Below are positions 49,524-57,375 of a stretch of DNA of 64,000 nucleotides, in pieces. Each line of letters starts with the position of its first letter. The stretch's first letter is position 1. The position numbers and the translations under genes were made by a program. The stretch comes from JBBROH01 sp038229595 (GTDB lineage: Bacteria > Chloroflexota > Chloroflexia > QHBQ01), in NCBI GenBank assembly GCA_038229595.1, contig JBBROH010000001.1, positions 62,001 to 126,000 of the forward strand. Reading direction: 5' to 3'. Under the pieces are notes generated by a model that worked only from the letters and a program-made list of their open reading frames with translations, was not told the origin of the DNA and did no database searches.

Positions 49524-50546
49524 TCAGCGTTCGATGTTACCAAAGGTGTCGCGGGTGGTACCGGCTGCGTCCTTGCTGCTAACCTGGTTGGGGTCGGCAG
49601 CGGCGCGGGCGGGCGCATTACTGTTGTCAATGTAGCCACCTGCCTGGTTCACCGCGTCGCCTACCGTGCTGGCTGCGTCGGGTTGGTCGGTGCGGAGGCT
49701 CTCGCTGGCGGTATAGCTGCTGGTTGCGGCGTACTGCGAACCAGTGGTGGTCTTGGCGTAGTCTGCGCCACCTTCGGAGCCAGCCAGCCCAGCATTGCCC
49801 ATCGCGGCATTGCTGGCGGCGGCATAGATCGCTTCCTGATCGCGCAGGGCGGGGTCGTGTGCATCGAAGTAGTTGGCGGCGGGGTTGTTGCCTGCCTCTA
49901 TCTCGCTAGCCGGGTAGACCCCACCAGAGAGCGCATCGCTGGCGACCATCGTCGGGCTGACAGCAGTCATCCTGCCACTGGCGGTGCTACCAATCCCTGC
50001 ATTGCCATCGGTCAATGCACGGCTGCTGCCCACGCGGTTCTGCACATCCTCAGCCCCAGCATCAAGCAAGATGCGGCGGGTAGCAGCCTCGTCCTGACCC
50101 GCAGGGTCAACGGTGAGTAGGATACCACCCTCGCCTACTGCTGTCTGGTAGTATTGTGCCTCCTCGGATGGCACACCCGCATTGGTCAGGCTGCCCAGCA
50201 GCCCCCCTGCGACGGCCCCGGTTGCCGCGCCAATGCCAGCCCCAGCAGCAGTCCAGGCCAGTGCGCTACCCGCAAGGGCGATTGGGCCGAGAATCGGCAG
50301 GGTGAGGATGGTGCCGGTGGCGATCAGAGCGGCCAGTGCGCCACCAACGACGGTGCCTTCGACGGCACCCGCCCCAGCGACAGCACCAGCGTCGGTCACA
50401 TCGTTGTCAGCGGCCATTGCCTTGCTGGTGTTGCGGTTTTGGGCAACTACGCCAATCTTGCTCGCATCATAGCCAGCCGCCTTCAGCTCGCTGATTGCTT
50501 GCTCGGCGGCACTCTCAGTGCGGAACAAACCTACTACAGTAGCCAT
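49524..50546 (-). CDS. YflT-type general stress protein, copy A
   Basis: ATG at 50546 follows AGGAGGAG. The first 60 residues (MATVVGLFRTESAAEQAI to IGVVAQN) form the alpha/beta domain of the YflT/general stress 17M type. Next comes a Gly/Ala-rich double hydrophobic hairpin (GALAALIATGTILTLPILGPI, GSALAWTAAGAGIGAATGAVA), as in glycine-zipper proteins, then a second alpha/beta part and a low-complexity acidic/Ala tail of about 150 residues. Domains of this type are stress-induced in Bacillus; mechanism unknown. The first 200 residues are nearly identical to the next gene. Confidence 0.8.
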   Translation of the reverse strand: MATVVGLFRTESAAEQAISELKAAGYDASKIGVVAQNRNTSKAMAADNDVTDAGAVAGAGAVEGTVVGGALAALIATGTILTLPILGPIALAGSALAWTAAGAGIGAATGAVAGGLLGSLTNAGVPSEEAQYYQTAVGEGGILLTVDPAGQDEAATRRILLDAGAEDVQNRVGSSRALTDGNAGIGSTASGRMTAVSPTMVASDALSGGVYPASEIEAGNNPAANYFDAHDPALRDQEAIYAAASNAAMGNAGLAGSEGGADYAKTTTGSQYAATSSYTASESLRTDQPDAASTVGDAVNQAGGYIDNSNAPARAAADPNQVSSKDAAGTTRDTFGNIER

Positions 50547-51610
50547 TCTCGCTCCTCCTCTTGGCTGGCGAACTGGTCGCCAAACAAAGACGCTGCCCGC
50601 GTTGCCAACCACTGCGGTTCAGGGTTGTAGCTGCGGGCAGCGTCTGCTAGTGGTTAAGCTGGCGGTCAGCCTTAGCTGTGGTCGCCAAGCTCATTGCGAA
50701 CGTCGCCCTCGGCGCGCTTCATCTTGCCCTCAACCACATCGCTGGTGCCGCTGGCTTGCAGGTTGTCGTTGTTGAACACGTCACCAACGCCGCGCTTGAC
50801 GTTGCCGAAGGTCTCCTGTGCTGCGCCGCCAACCTGGTCGTGGTCGGGGAGGACCTTGCCAGTGTCGTGGGCTACGTTGCCAACCGCGTTGCCAGTGGCA
50901 GAAGCGGCGTTGCCGAGGGCGTTGCCGGTGTTGCTCGCCGCAGTGCCAATGGCATTGCCAGTGTTATCAAGTGCGCTGCCAGCAGCATAGCCAGCACTGC
51001 CCATTGCGCTGCCAGCGGTATAGCCAGCGTTGTCCATCGTGCTGCTAGTGCTGTCAGCATAGGTGCTGCTCATGCTACCAGTCCCCATGCTGCTGCCGCT
51101 GTCACCCTGGAAGCTGACGGCCCCAGCAGTGCTGAGGATTTGGCGGGTCTGGCTCTCGTTCTTGTTGCTGTTGACGGTGAGCAGGATACCACCCTGACCA
51201 ACCTCGGTCTGGTAGAAGCGGGCCTCATCCTCTGGTACGCCAGAGTCGGTCAGGCTGCCGAGCAAACCACCAGCGATAGCCCCGGTTGCGGCACCGATAC
51301 CGGCCCCAGCAGCAGTCCAGGCCAGTGCGCTACCCGCAAGGGCGATGGGGCCGAGGATCGGCAGGGTGAGGATAGTACCAGTGGCGATCAAGGCAGCCAG
51401 TGCGCCACCAACGACCGTGCCTTCGACGGCACCCGCCCCAGCGACAGTACCAGCGTCGGTCACATCGTTGTCAGCGGCCATTGCCTTGCTGGTGTCGCGG
51501 TTCTGGGCAACTACGCCGATCTCACTCGCCTCATAACCAGCAGTCTTGAGGGCGTTGATTGCCTGCTCGGCATCGCTCTCATTGCGGAACAAACCTGCTA
51601 CGGTAGCCAT
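50150..51610. repeat. Tandem gene duplication, about 400-bp near-identical blocks
   Basis: The blocks 50150-50546 and 51214-51610 are offset by 1064 bp and nearly identical in DNA, differing mostly at third codon positions, while the gene tails differ. This points to recent duplication or gene conversion of the N-terminal halves. Confidence 0.85.
50672..51610 (-). CDS. YflT-type general stress protein with CsbD-like tail, copy B
   Basis: ATG at 51610 with AAAGGAGAA upstream. Residues 1-175 match copy A almost residue for residue, including the glycine-zipper hairpin. The rest diverges: about 90 residues of Gly/Asn/Ala repeats (AGSAMGSAGYAAGSALDNTG, GNALGNAASATGNAVGN) and a C-terminal segment SDVVEGKMKRAEGDVRNELGD that resembles CsbD-type stress proteins. 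It lies 125 nt upstream of copy A and arose by tandem duplication. Confidence 0.8.
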   Translation of the reverse strand: MATVAGLFRNESDAEQAINALKTAGYEASEIGVVAQNRDTSKAMAADNDVTDAGTVAGAGAVEGTVVGGALAALIATGTILTLPILGPIALAGSALAWTAAGAGIGAATGAIAGGLLGSLTDSGVPEDEARFYQTEVGQGGILLTVNSNKNESQTRQILSTAGAVSFQGDSGSSMGTGSMSSTYADSTSSTMDNAGYTAGSAMGSAGYAAGSALDNTGNAIGTAASNTGNALGNAASATGNAVGNVAHDTGKVLPDHDQVGGAAQETFGNVKRGVGDVFNNDNLQASGTSDVVEGKMKRAEGDVRNELGDHS

Positions 51611-51911
51611 GTTCTTCGTTCTCCTTTAGGGTTGTGTTGGCTAAGATCAGCCGCTTGGGATTCTTGTAAGTCGTGGGTGGCTGTTGTTGCGGCCACTATA
51701 CTTCCTGCTCGCTCCTCTATAACGCGCCCAGCGCAACCCTGTTATGGGCGGCCCCATCGTCGTTCACCACTCTATGAGCAACCTGCGTGCCACTAGCTGC
51801 CCCAAAGTAGCAATTCGCCCTTAAAGTTGGTGATCGACGGCTTGGCTGCTGCTGTGCGGCAGTGGTCAACTCCGATTCCGCAAATTGGCGGCTGGTTCTG
51901 GACAAAACCGC

Positions 51912-51941
51912 TTGACAACAGCCATCGTCCTGTGTTACAAT
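51912..51941 (+). promoter_or_regulatory. Promoter of a short untranslated or leader transcript
   Basis: TTGACA (51912-51917), 18-nt spacer, TACAAT (51936-51941). It drives a transcript that should begin near 51949 and end at the hairpin 52121-52158. The preceding stretch 51611-51911 shows no gene or clear signal. Confidence 0.75.
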
Positions 51942-52019
51942 TCTTCCTACGAGGACAGCCTCTGCCGCCACTAGCAGTACGACGGCATCGGTAACGATAG
52001 GGAAAGGAGGCACACGCCA

Positions 52020-52076
52020 ATGTACCCTTTGATCAATCCTCACCTCTTGCACATGAGGTTTCAGATTGACAGTTAG
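52020..52076 (+). CDS. 18-codon ORF with strong ribosome site (possible leader peptide)
   Basis: AAAGGAGG lies 9 nt before an ATG that opens MYPLINPHLLHMRFQIDS. It ends with TAG directly at the base of the next hairpin. The ORF overlaps hairpin CACCTC/GAGGT, so ribosome position would change the fold. The ribosome site is among the best in the window. No regulatory run of one amino acid is seen (three Leu, two His). Confidence 0.55.
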   Translation: MYPLINPHLLHMRFQIDS

Positions 52077-52120
52077 GCCCTGAGTAGGGGCGTACCTGAG
52101 GACATCTGAAGAAAAGAGAC

Positions 52121-52158
52121 AACCCCATCGGCCAGATCGGTCAGTGGGGTTTCTTTTT
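52121..52158 (+). terminator. Intrinsic terminator of the short RNA
   Basis: AACCCCA (52121-52127) pairs with TGGGGTT (52145-52151), with an inner GGCC-GGTC part, followed by TTCTTTTTG. Confidence 0.9.
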
Positions 52159-52211
52159 GTCCCCACCGCTAACCCCCGCTCCCCCTCCAGTGCGTGCAGC
52201 AGATCACAATC

Positions 52212-52241
52212 TTGCAGCACGAGTCTAGCATTTGGTATCAT
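52212..52241 (+). promoter_or_regulatory. Possible promoter of the pantothenate/CoA operon
   Basis: TTGCAG (52212-52217), 18-nt spacer, TATCAT (52236-52241), with a leader of about 130 nt before the first gene. It would let the operon be transcribed independently of the short RNA. Confidence 0.55.
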
Positions 52242-52374
52242 CCATTTAACCACTTAGAGCGATAGTGCCTGAGATGGTCATAGAGCGAAAAGATGCGGTT
52301 GTGCGTTCTGCGCCACCTGTCGTCCTGCTCCCTTGACCAGCCGCACACGCTAGTCTATGCGGGGAGGGCTGCGG

Positions 52375-53340
52375 ATGAGCGAGGATAGGGTAACAGGCTG
52401 GCTGGCTGACGACAGCCGCAATTGGCGGATTGGTTTCGTGGGGGCGGGGCGGGTTGGTAGCGCACTGGCGATCCTGCTGCGAAAGGCAGGCTATCGGGTC
52501 AGCGCGATCAGCAGCGAGTACCGTCGCAGTGCCGAGGCTCTAGCCCAGGTGTTGGGCGACAGCGGGCTGGTAGTCGTCGATGCGGTGGCGGTAGCCAAGC
52601 GCAGCGACCTGATTTTCATCACCACGCCAGACGATGCTATCGCGCCAGTAGCGGGCCAGATCGGGCGGGCAGGGGTTAGCGCGGGCAAGGCTGTAGTGCA
52701 TACCAGCGGGGCGTTGCCCAGCCTGGTACTGGCGGGGGTGCGCGAACATGGGGCGTTGATCGCTAGCCTGCACCCGCTGCAAGCCTTCGCTAGCGTGGAG
52801 GCGGCCCTCAGTAAACTGCAAGGCAGCAGCTTCGCTATCGAAGGCGACCCCTTGCTGCTGCCAGCCCTGACCCGGCTGGTCAGCGACCTCGGTGGCGTGC
52901 CAATGGCAATCCGTCCTCAGGACAAGGTGCTGTACCATGCGGCGGCGGTGATCGCGGCAAACTATGCTGTGACCCTGGCGGATGTGGCGACCGGCCTGCT
53001 GGCCCAGACTGGCATCCCGAAGGCGCAGGCGTTGCAGGCGTTGCTGCCGCTCTTGCAGGGTAGCCTGGACAACCTGAAGGAGCTTGGTCTGCCACACGCG
53101 CTGACCGGCCCGGTGGCGCGGGGGGATGTGGGAACGGTACGCCGCCACCTGACGGCCCTCGACGCAACCGACCGCGAGGTAGCCGCACTCTACCGCAGGC
53201 TGACGGCCTTTACCCTGCGAGTTGCTCTCGGCAAGGGGCTGGATGCGGACAAGCTGAACGCGCTGCACGACCTGCTGACCGAACCGGCGGCTAGCGATGC
53301 CGACCTGTACGATGACAGCACGATTGCGGAGGCGATGTGA
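52375..53340 (+). CDS. Rossmann-like DUF2520 protein, candidate ketopantoate reductase
   Basis: ATG at 52375 with GGGAGGG upstream. The N-terminal NAD(P)-binding fold reads RIGFVGAGRVGSALAILL, then IFITTPDDAIAPVA. The C-terminal helical part contains DKVLYHAAAVIAANYAVTLAD and ALTGPVARGDVGTVRRHLTAL, which are typical of the DUF2520 family and resemble the 6-phosphogluconate dehydrogenase-like C-domain of PanE. It precedes panB and panC, and no panE is seen in the window. I infer that it may reduce ketopantoate to pantoate; other dehydrogenase substrates are possible. Confidence 0.75.
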   Translation: MSEDRVTGWLADDSRNWRIGFVGAGRVGSALAILLRKAGYRVSAISSEYRRSAEALAQVLGDSGLVVVDAVAVAKRSDLIFITTPDDAIAPVAGQIGRAGVSAGKAVVHTSGALPSLVLAGVREHGALIASLHPLQAFASVEAALSKLQGSSFAIEGDPLLLPALTRLVSDLGGVPMAIRPQDKVLYHAAAVIAANYAVTLADVATGLLAQTGIPKAQALQALLPLLQGSLDNLKELGLPHALTGPVARGDVGTVRRHLTALDATDREVAALYRRLTAFTLRVALGKGLDADKLNALHDLLTEPAASDADLYDDSTIAEAM

Positions 53341-53396
53341 GCTTCCTGGTTGGCTTTGGCTGGCTCTGGTTGATAGAGGATTGAGGAGGATTGGCG

Positions 53397-54290
53397 ATGA
53401 CTTATGCAAGTACAGCCACTACCGGCAGCGACCGGAGAGGGACTGACAGTACGACAGCCCGCGTCACGATCAACGATATCAAGGCGATGAAGCTGCGTGC
53501 TGAGAAGATCGCTATGCTGACCGCCTACGACTACCCCACTGCCCGCCTGCTCGATGCAGCGGGCATTGCCATGCTGCTGGTCGGCGACTCGCTGGGGATG
53601 GTGCTGCTTGGCTACCCCGACACCCTGCACGTGACTATGGCCGACATGATCTCGCACACGGCGGCGGTGGCCCGTGGCGCGCAGCACGCCCTGATTGTCG
53701 CAGATATGCCCTTCATGAGCTACCAGACTGGCCCCCGCGATGCACTCCGCAATGCAGCCCGCCTGCTGACCGAAGGGAACGCGCAGGCGGTCAAGCTGGA
53801 AGGCGGCCACGCTGTCGCCTCTACCGTAGCGCGATTGACCGCCGCTGGCATCCCGGTGATCGGCCACCTGGGGCTGACCCCCCAATCCTTCAACCAGCTT
53901 GGTGGCTATAAGGTGCAGGGCAAGAGCCGTGAGGCCGCCCACCGCCTGCTAGCCGACGCATACGAGTTGGAGCAGGCGGGGGCGTTCGCTATCGTCCTCG
54001 AAACCGTTCCTGCACCACTGGCGAAGCTGGTTAGTGGGAAGCTGACCATCCCCACTATTGGCATCGGGGCAGGGGCGGGCTGCGACGGTCAGGTACAGGT
54101 TGTCCACGACATCCTCGGCCTCAACTTCGGCCACCAGCCGCGCCATGCCCGCCAGTACGTTGACCTAGCCGCCCTGATCATCCAGGCTGGTAGCACATAC
54201 CTGAGCGAAGTAACCAGTGGCGCGTTCCCTACCGAGGCGAACGCCTTCAAGATGGACGAGAGCTTGCTTGAGGGGATCGATAGTTTCTAA
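53397..54290 (+). CDS. panB: 3-methyl-2-oxobutanoate hydroxymethyltransferase
   Basis: First step of pantothenate synthesis: adds a hydroxymethyl group from methylene-THF to alpha-ketoisovalerate. ATG at 53397 follows GAGGAGG. TIM-barrel motifs are all present: MLTAYDYPTARLLDAAG, LLVGDSLGMVLLGY, DMPFMSYQ, AVKLEGG, PVIGHLGLTPQS, IPTIGIGAGAGCDGQVQV. Length about 297 is slightly long because of an N-terminal extension rich in Thr/Ser/Arg. It is the second gene of the CoA operon. Confidence 0.95.
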   Translation: MTYASTATTGSDRRGTDSTTARVTINDIKAMKLRAEKIAMLTAYDYPTARLLDAAGIAMLLVGDSLGMVLLGYPDTLHVTMADMISHTAAVARGAQHALIVADMPFMSYQTGPRDALRNAARLLTEGNAQAVKLEGGHAVASTVARLTAAGIPVIGHLGLTPQSFNQLGGYKVQGKSREAAHRLLADAYELEQAGAFAIVLETVPAPLAKLVSGKLTIPTIGIGAGAGCDGQVQVVHDILGLNFGHQPRHARQYVDLAALIIQAGSTYLSEVTSGAFPTEANAFKMDESLLEGIDSF

Positions 54291-54414
54291 TGGTTCTGGC
54301 ACTTTATCGAAATGAAACAGCGTGGCAAATGCAACAAAGCCGCCCCAGCCGTCCGTTCGTTTTAGGGTTACGTTAGCTGTGTGGGCTTGCAGCTAAGACT
54401 AAGAAGGAGCAACG

Positions 54415-55308
54415 ATGCAACTGATCGAGTCTGTCCAGGAGATGATCGCCTGGCGCAAGGAGTACGCCGAGTTCAGCCTCGGCTTCGTCCCCACTATGGG
54501 CTACCTGCATGGCGGCCACCTCAGCCTGGTCGAACGGGCGATGACCGAAAACCAGATAACCTGCGTCAGCATCTTCGTCAACCCCGCCCAGTTTGGGCCA
54601 GCCGAAGACTTCAAGAGCTACCCGCGCGACCTCGCTCGCGACCTCGGCCTGCTGCGCTGCTGTAGCGTCGGTGTGATCTTCTCGCCCCACGCGAAGGAGA
54701 TGTACCCGCCAGACTTCCAGACCTACGTCAGCGTGCAGGATGTGACCAGGCCACTAGAGGGGGCGGCCCGCCCAGGCCACTTCGCTGGGGTGACGACCAT
54801 CGTCGCCAAGCTGTTCAATATCGTGCAGCCCACCCGCGTCTACTTCGGCCAGAAGGACGCGCAGCAGGTCAAGGTGATCGACCAGATGGTGCGCGACCTC
54901 AACTACCCGCTTGAGATTGTCACCTGCTCTATCGTGCGCGAACCAGACGGCCTGGCAATGAGCAGCCGCAATACTTACCTCAGCGACTATGAGCGAGAGC
55001 AGGCCACCGTCATCTACCGCTCACTAGCCACCGCCAAGCGGCTGTACGATGGTGGGCAGCGCGACCCGCACACGCTCAAGGCGGCAGTGCTGGATGTGCT
55101 AAAGCAGGAGCCAGCGGCACAGATCGAGTACGTCAGCCTGGCCGACAACAATACCTTGCAGGAAGTAACCAGGCCGATTGCCGACGGGCAGGAGGTGCTG
55201 ATCAGCATGGCGGTCAAGTTGGGTCAGCCGCGCCTGATCGACAACCTGATCCTCGGCGGCGCGGCTGACGACGGGATGTTGGCCGAGGTAAACGAGGGGA
55301 TGCAGTAG
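54415..55308 (+). CDS. panC: Pantothenate synthetase (pantoate-beta-alanine ligase)
   Basis: Joins pantoate and beta-alanine using ATP. AAGGAG precedes the ATG by about 6 nt. The HIGH-type motif is PTMGYLHGGHLSL at residues 23-35; further motifs are SIFVNPAQFGPAEDF, RPGHFAGVTTIVAKLFN, YFGQKDAQQ and AMSSRNTYLS, covering the nucleotidyl-transferase core. The beta-alanine source (panD) is not in the window. The gap after panB (124 nt) shows no separate promoter of note. The next gene starts immediately after its stop. Confidence 0.95.
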   Translation: MQLIESVQEMIAWRKEYAEFSLGFVPTMGYLHGGHLSLVERAMTENQITCVSIFVNPAQFGPAEDFKSYPRDLARDLGLLRCCSVGVIFSPHAKEMYPPDFQTYVSVQDVTRPLEGAARPGHFAGVTTIVAKLFNIVQPTRVYFGQKDAQQVKVIDQMVRDLNYPLEIVTCSIVREPDGLAMSSRNTYLSDYEREQATVIYRSLATAKRLYDGGQRDPHTLKAAVLDVLKQEPAAQIEYVSLADNNTLQEVTRPIADGQEVLISMAVKLGQPRLIDNLILGGAADDGMLAEVNEGMQ

Positions 55309-56100
55309 ATGCTCCTGACCATCGATGTGGGCAACACCAACGTAGTAGTTGGCCTATTCGGGGGCGAGACGCTGACCAATAGCTGGCGGTTCGCCACTGA
55401 CGACCGCCGCACGCGGGACGAGTGGGGCATCCTGCTCAACAACCTGTTGGCCCTGCATGGCTTCAAGGCTGGGGAGATCGCGGGGGCGATAGTTGGCAGC
55501 GTGGTGCCAGCAGTTACTACTGCCCTGCGCGAGATGATCCCCGCCTACGTGGGCTGCAAGGTGCTGGTGATCGAGCCGGGCATCCGCACTGGCCTGCGTA
55601 TCCTCACCGACAACCCCCGCGAGGTAGGCGCGGATCGCATCGTCAACACCCTGGCGGCCCACCGCCGCTACGGTGGCCCGGCTATTGTGATCGACTTCGG
55701 CACCGCCACCACCTTTGACGTGGTATCCCCGCAAGGCGACTACCTGGGCGGGGCTATTGCTCCCGGCATCGTGATCAGCAGCGAGTCGCTCTATGAACAC
55801 ACGGCCCTGCTCACTCGCGTTGAACTGTGCGCCCCCCGCTATGCAATTGGCAAGAACACGGCGGCCTGCCTGCAATCGGGTATCGTCCTCGGCTATGTCA
55901 GCATGGTTGAGGGGATGATCGGGCGGATCAAGGGCGAGATGGAGACAATGCTGGGCAAGCCTGACGCGCCGCTCGCTCCGATCAAGGTGATCGCTACGGG
56001 CGGCCTGGGCAACGTGATCGCCGCCGCTACCACGGTAATCGAACACTACGACGCTGACCTTACCCTGAACGGCCTGCGCCTGATCTACGAGATGAACTGA
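55309..56100 (+). CDS. coaX: Type III pantothenate kinase
   Basis: Phosphorylates pantothenate, the first step to CoA. The ATG abuts the panC stop with no gap. Acetate-kinase-type motifs: LLTIDVGNTNVVVGLF at the N-terminus, GADRIVNTLAAHRRYG, VIDFGTATTFDVVSPQGDYLGGAIAPGI, and TGGLGNVIAAA. 263 residues, normal for CoaX. The type III enzyme is not feedback-inhibited by CoA in known cases, which may make operon-level control more important. Confidence 0.95.
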   Translation: MLLTIDVGNTNVVVGLFGGETLTNSWRFATDDRRTRDEWGILLNNLLALHGFKAGEIAGAIVGSVVPAVTTALREMIPAYVGCKVLVIEPGIRTGLRILTDNPREVGADRIVNTLAAHRRYGGPAIVIDFGTATTFDVVSPQGDYLGGAIAPGIVISSESLYEHTALLTRVELCAPRYAIGKNTAACLQSGIVLGYVSMVEGMIGRIKGEMETMLGKPDAPLAPIKVIATGGLGNVIAAATTVIEHYDADLTLNGLRLIYEMN

Positions 56101-57302
56101 TGCTAGAAGGTAAGCGGATCATCCTCGGTGTGTGTGGCTCTATCGCCTGCTACAAGGCGGTCGAGCTTGCCAACCTGCTGACCAAAGCGGGGGCATTGGT
56201 GGACGTGATCATGACCGAGGATGCCACCCGCTTCGTCGCCCCGCTCACCTTCCAGAGCCTCACTCATCGGCTGGTGCGCCACGATCTCTACGCGCACTGG
56301 GAGGGGGAAGACCTGGGCCACGTGTCGCTGGCTGAAGCCGACCTGGTCCTGATCGCCCCTGCCAGCTTCAATACGCTGGCGAAGTTGGCGCATGGCCTGA
56401 CCGACAACCTGCTCACTGCCACCATCCTCAGCAGCACGGCCCCGCTGCTGGTCGCCCCGGCTGGCGACCGTAATATGTACAGCCATCCTGCCACCCAGGC
56501 CAACCTCGCCACCCTACGCGAACGCGGCGTGCAGGTGATCACACCAGCGCACGGCAGGCTAGCCAGCGGCCATATTGGGCTGGGCAGGCTGCCAGAACCG
56601 GGTGAGCTTGTTGCTCACCTCAGCCTCGCTCTGGCGAAGGGAGGAGACCTCGCGGGCAGCCGCTTCCTGGTTACTGCTGGTGGCACCCAGGAGCCGCTCG
56701 ACCCCGTGCGCTTCATCGGCAACCGCAGCAGCGGCAAGCAGGGCTACGCTCTCGCGCAGGCCGCCCTCGAACGTGGCGCGGCGGTCACGCTGATCACCGC
56801 TGCCAGCAGCCTCAATCCGCCGCTGGGGGCGCAGGTGATCCGGGTGCAGACGGCAGCAGAGTTGCGCGACGCGGTGTTGCGTGCCGCCCCCGCCCACGAC
56901 GTGCTGATCATGGCCGCCGCCCCCGCCGACTACCGCCCATTGCAGCAAAGCGAGCAGAAAATCAAGAAGGGGCAGGCGGAGCTAACCCTCCAGCTAACCC
57001 GCACCGACGATATCCTTGGCCTGTTGGCAGAGCGGGCGGCGGAGATGCCCCACCTGATCCGCGTGGGCTTTGCCGCAGAGACGGAGAACCTGCTAGCCAA
57101 CGCCGCCGACAAGCTGGCGCGCAAGCGGCTGCACCTGATCGTCGCCAACGACGCTGCCGCCAGCATTGGTGCGGACAGCAGTAGCGTGACCATCCTTGAT
57201 GCGGAGGGTGGTCAGGTTAGCCTGCCCGTGCTGCCGAAGGCGGAGACTGCCCGCCTGATCATTGAGCAGATCGCGGGCCTGCTGAAGCGGCGTACTGGTT
57301 AG
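56100..57302 (+). CDS. coaBC: Bifunctional phosphopantothenoylcysteine decarboxylase/synthetase
   Basis: Makes 4'-phosphopantetheine from phosphopantothenate and cysteine. The start overlaps the coaX stop by one base. The CoaC half shows GVCGSIACYKAVELANLL, LIAPASFNTLAKLAHGLTDN (PASANT motif as PASFNT), and APAGDRNMYSHP, where the usual PAMNxxM reads PAGDRNM. The CoaB half has LVTAGGTQEPLDPVRFIGN, RSSGKQGYALAQAA, MAAAPADYRP and KIKKGQAELTLQL. 400 residues. It closes the operon. Confidence 0.94.
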   Translation: MLEGKRIILGVCGSIACYKAVELANLLTKAGALVDVIMTEDATRFVAPLTFQSLTHRLVRHDLYAHWEGEDLGHVSLAEADLVLIAPASFNTLAKLAHGLTDNLLTATILSSTAPLLVAPAGDRNMYSHPATQANLATLRERGVQVITPAHGRLASGHIGLGRLPEPGELVAHLSLALAKGGDLAGSRFLVTAGGTQEPLDPVRFIGNRSSGKQGYALAQAALERGAAVTLITAASSLNPPLGAQVIRVQTAAELRDAVLRAAPAHDVLIMAAAPADYRPLQQSEQKIKKGQAELTLQLTRTDDILGLLAERAAEMPHLIRVGFAAETENLLANAADKLARKRLHLIVANDAAASIGADSSSVTILDAEGGQVSLPVLPKAETARLIIEQIAGLLKRRTG

Positions 57303-57335
57303 GCGGTTGGTTGCCAGCCGAAGGGACAACAAGAA

Positions 57336-57361
57336 GGGGCGCAGCCATGTGGCTGCGCCCC
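57336..57361. terminator. Hairpin between convergent coaBC and the transglutaminase gene
   Basis: GGGGCGCAGCC-ATGT-GGCTGCGCCCC, a perfect 11-bp stem, 33 nt after the coaBC stop. There is no long U-run but placement supports bidirectional termination. Confidence 0.75.
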
Positions 57362-57375
57362 CAACTTGGGCCAAC

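Larger units (their letters stand above)
51949..52158 (+). ncRNA. Short structured RNA (about 210 nt) of unknown class
   Basis: Framed by a good promoter and an intrinsic terminator. It contains a GTAA-capped hairpin (ATCG/CGAT, about 51985-51998), a consensus ribosome site AAAGGAGG at 52003-52010, an 18-codon ORF, and after it a stem CAGAT/ATCTG (52062-52066 with 52104-52108) that encloses GCCCT-gagt-AGGGGC. The terminator follows at once. This is the layout of an attenuation leader or a small dual-function RNA. I could not match it to any riboswitch class, tmRNA, 6S or SRP RNA that I know. The 5' end is estimated from the promoter. Confidence 0.65.

Noticed and set aside
49524..50612. Longer start of stress protein copy A at 50612
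   Set aside because: AGGAGGAG stands right before ATG 50546, which aligns with the start of copy B.
50678..51796. 372-codon plus-strand ORF opposite the stress gene
   Set aside because: Antisense to the glycine-zipper gene; same composition effect.
51949..52010. Guanidine (ykkC-type) or other known riboswitch in the short RNA
   Set aside because: ACGA-containing loops occur but not in the paired hairpin arrangement needed, and no SAM, cobalamin or TPP core was found.
51717..52253. 178-codon minus-strand ORF over the short RNA
   Set aside because: The plus strand has consensus promoter, ribosome site and terminator here; the minus ORF has neither ribosome site nor known domain.
52121..52375. 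The short RNA as the direct attenuator of the CoA operon
   Set aside because: Possible but not adopted: a further promoter-like pair (52212-52241) lies after the terminator, so the operon need not depend on it. Transcript data would decide.
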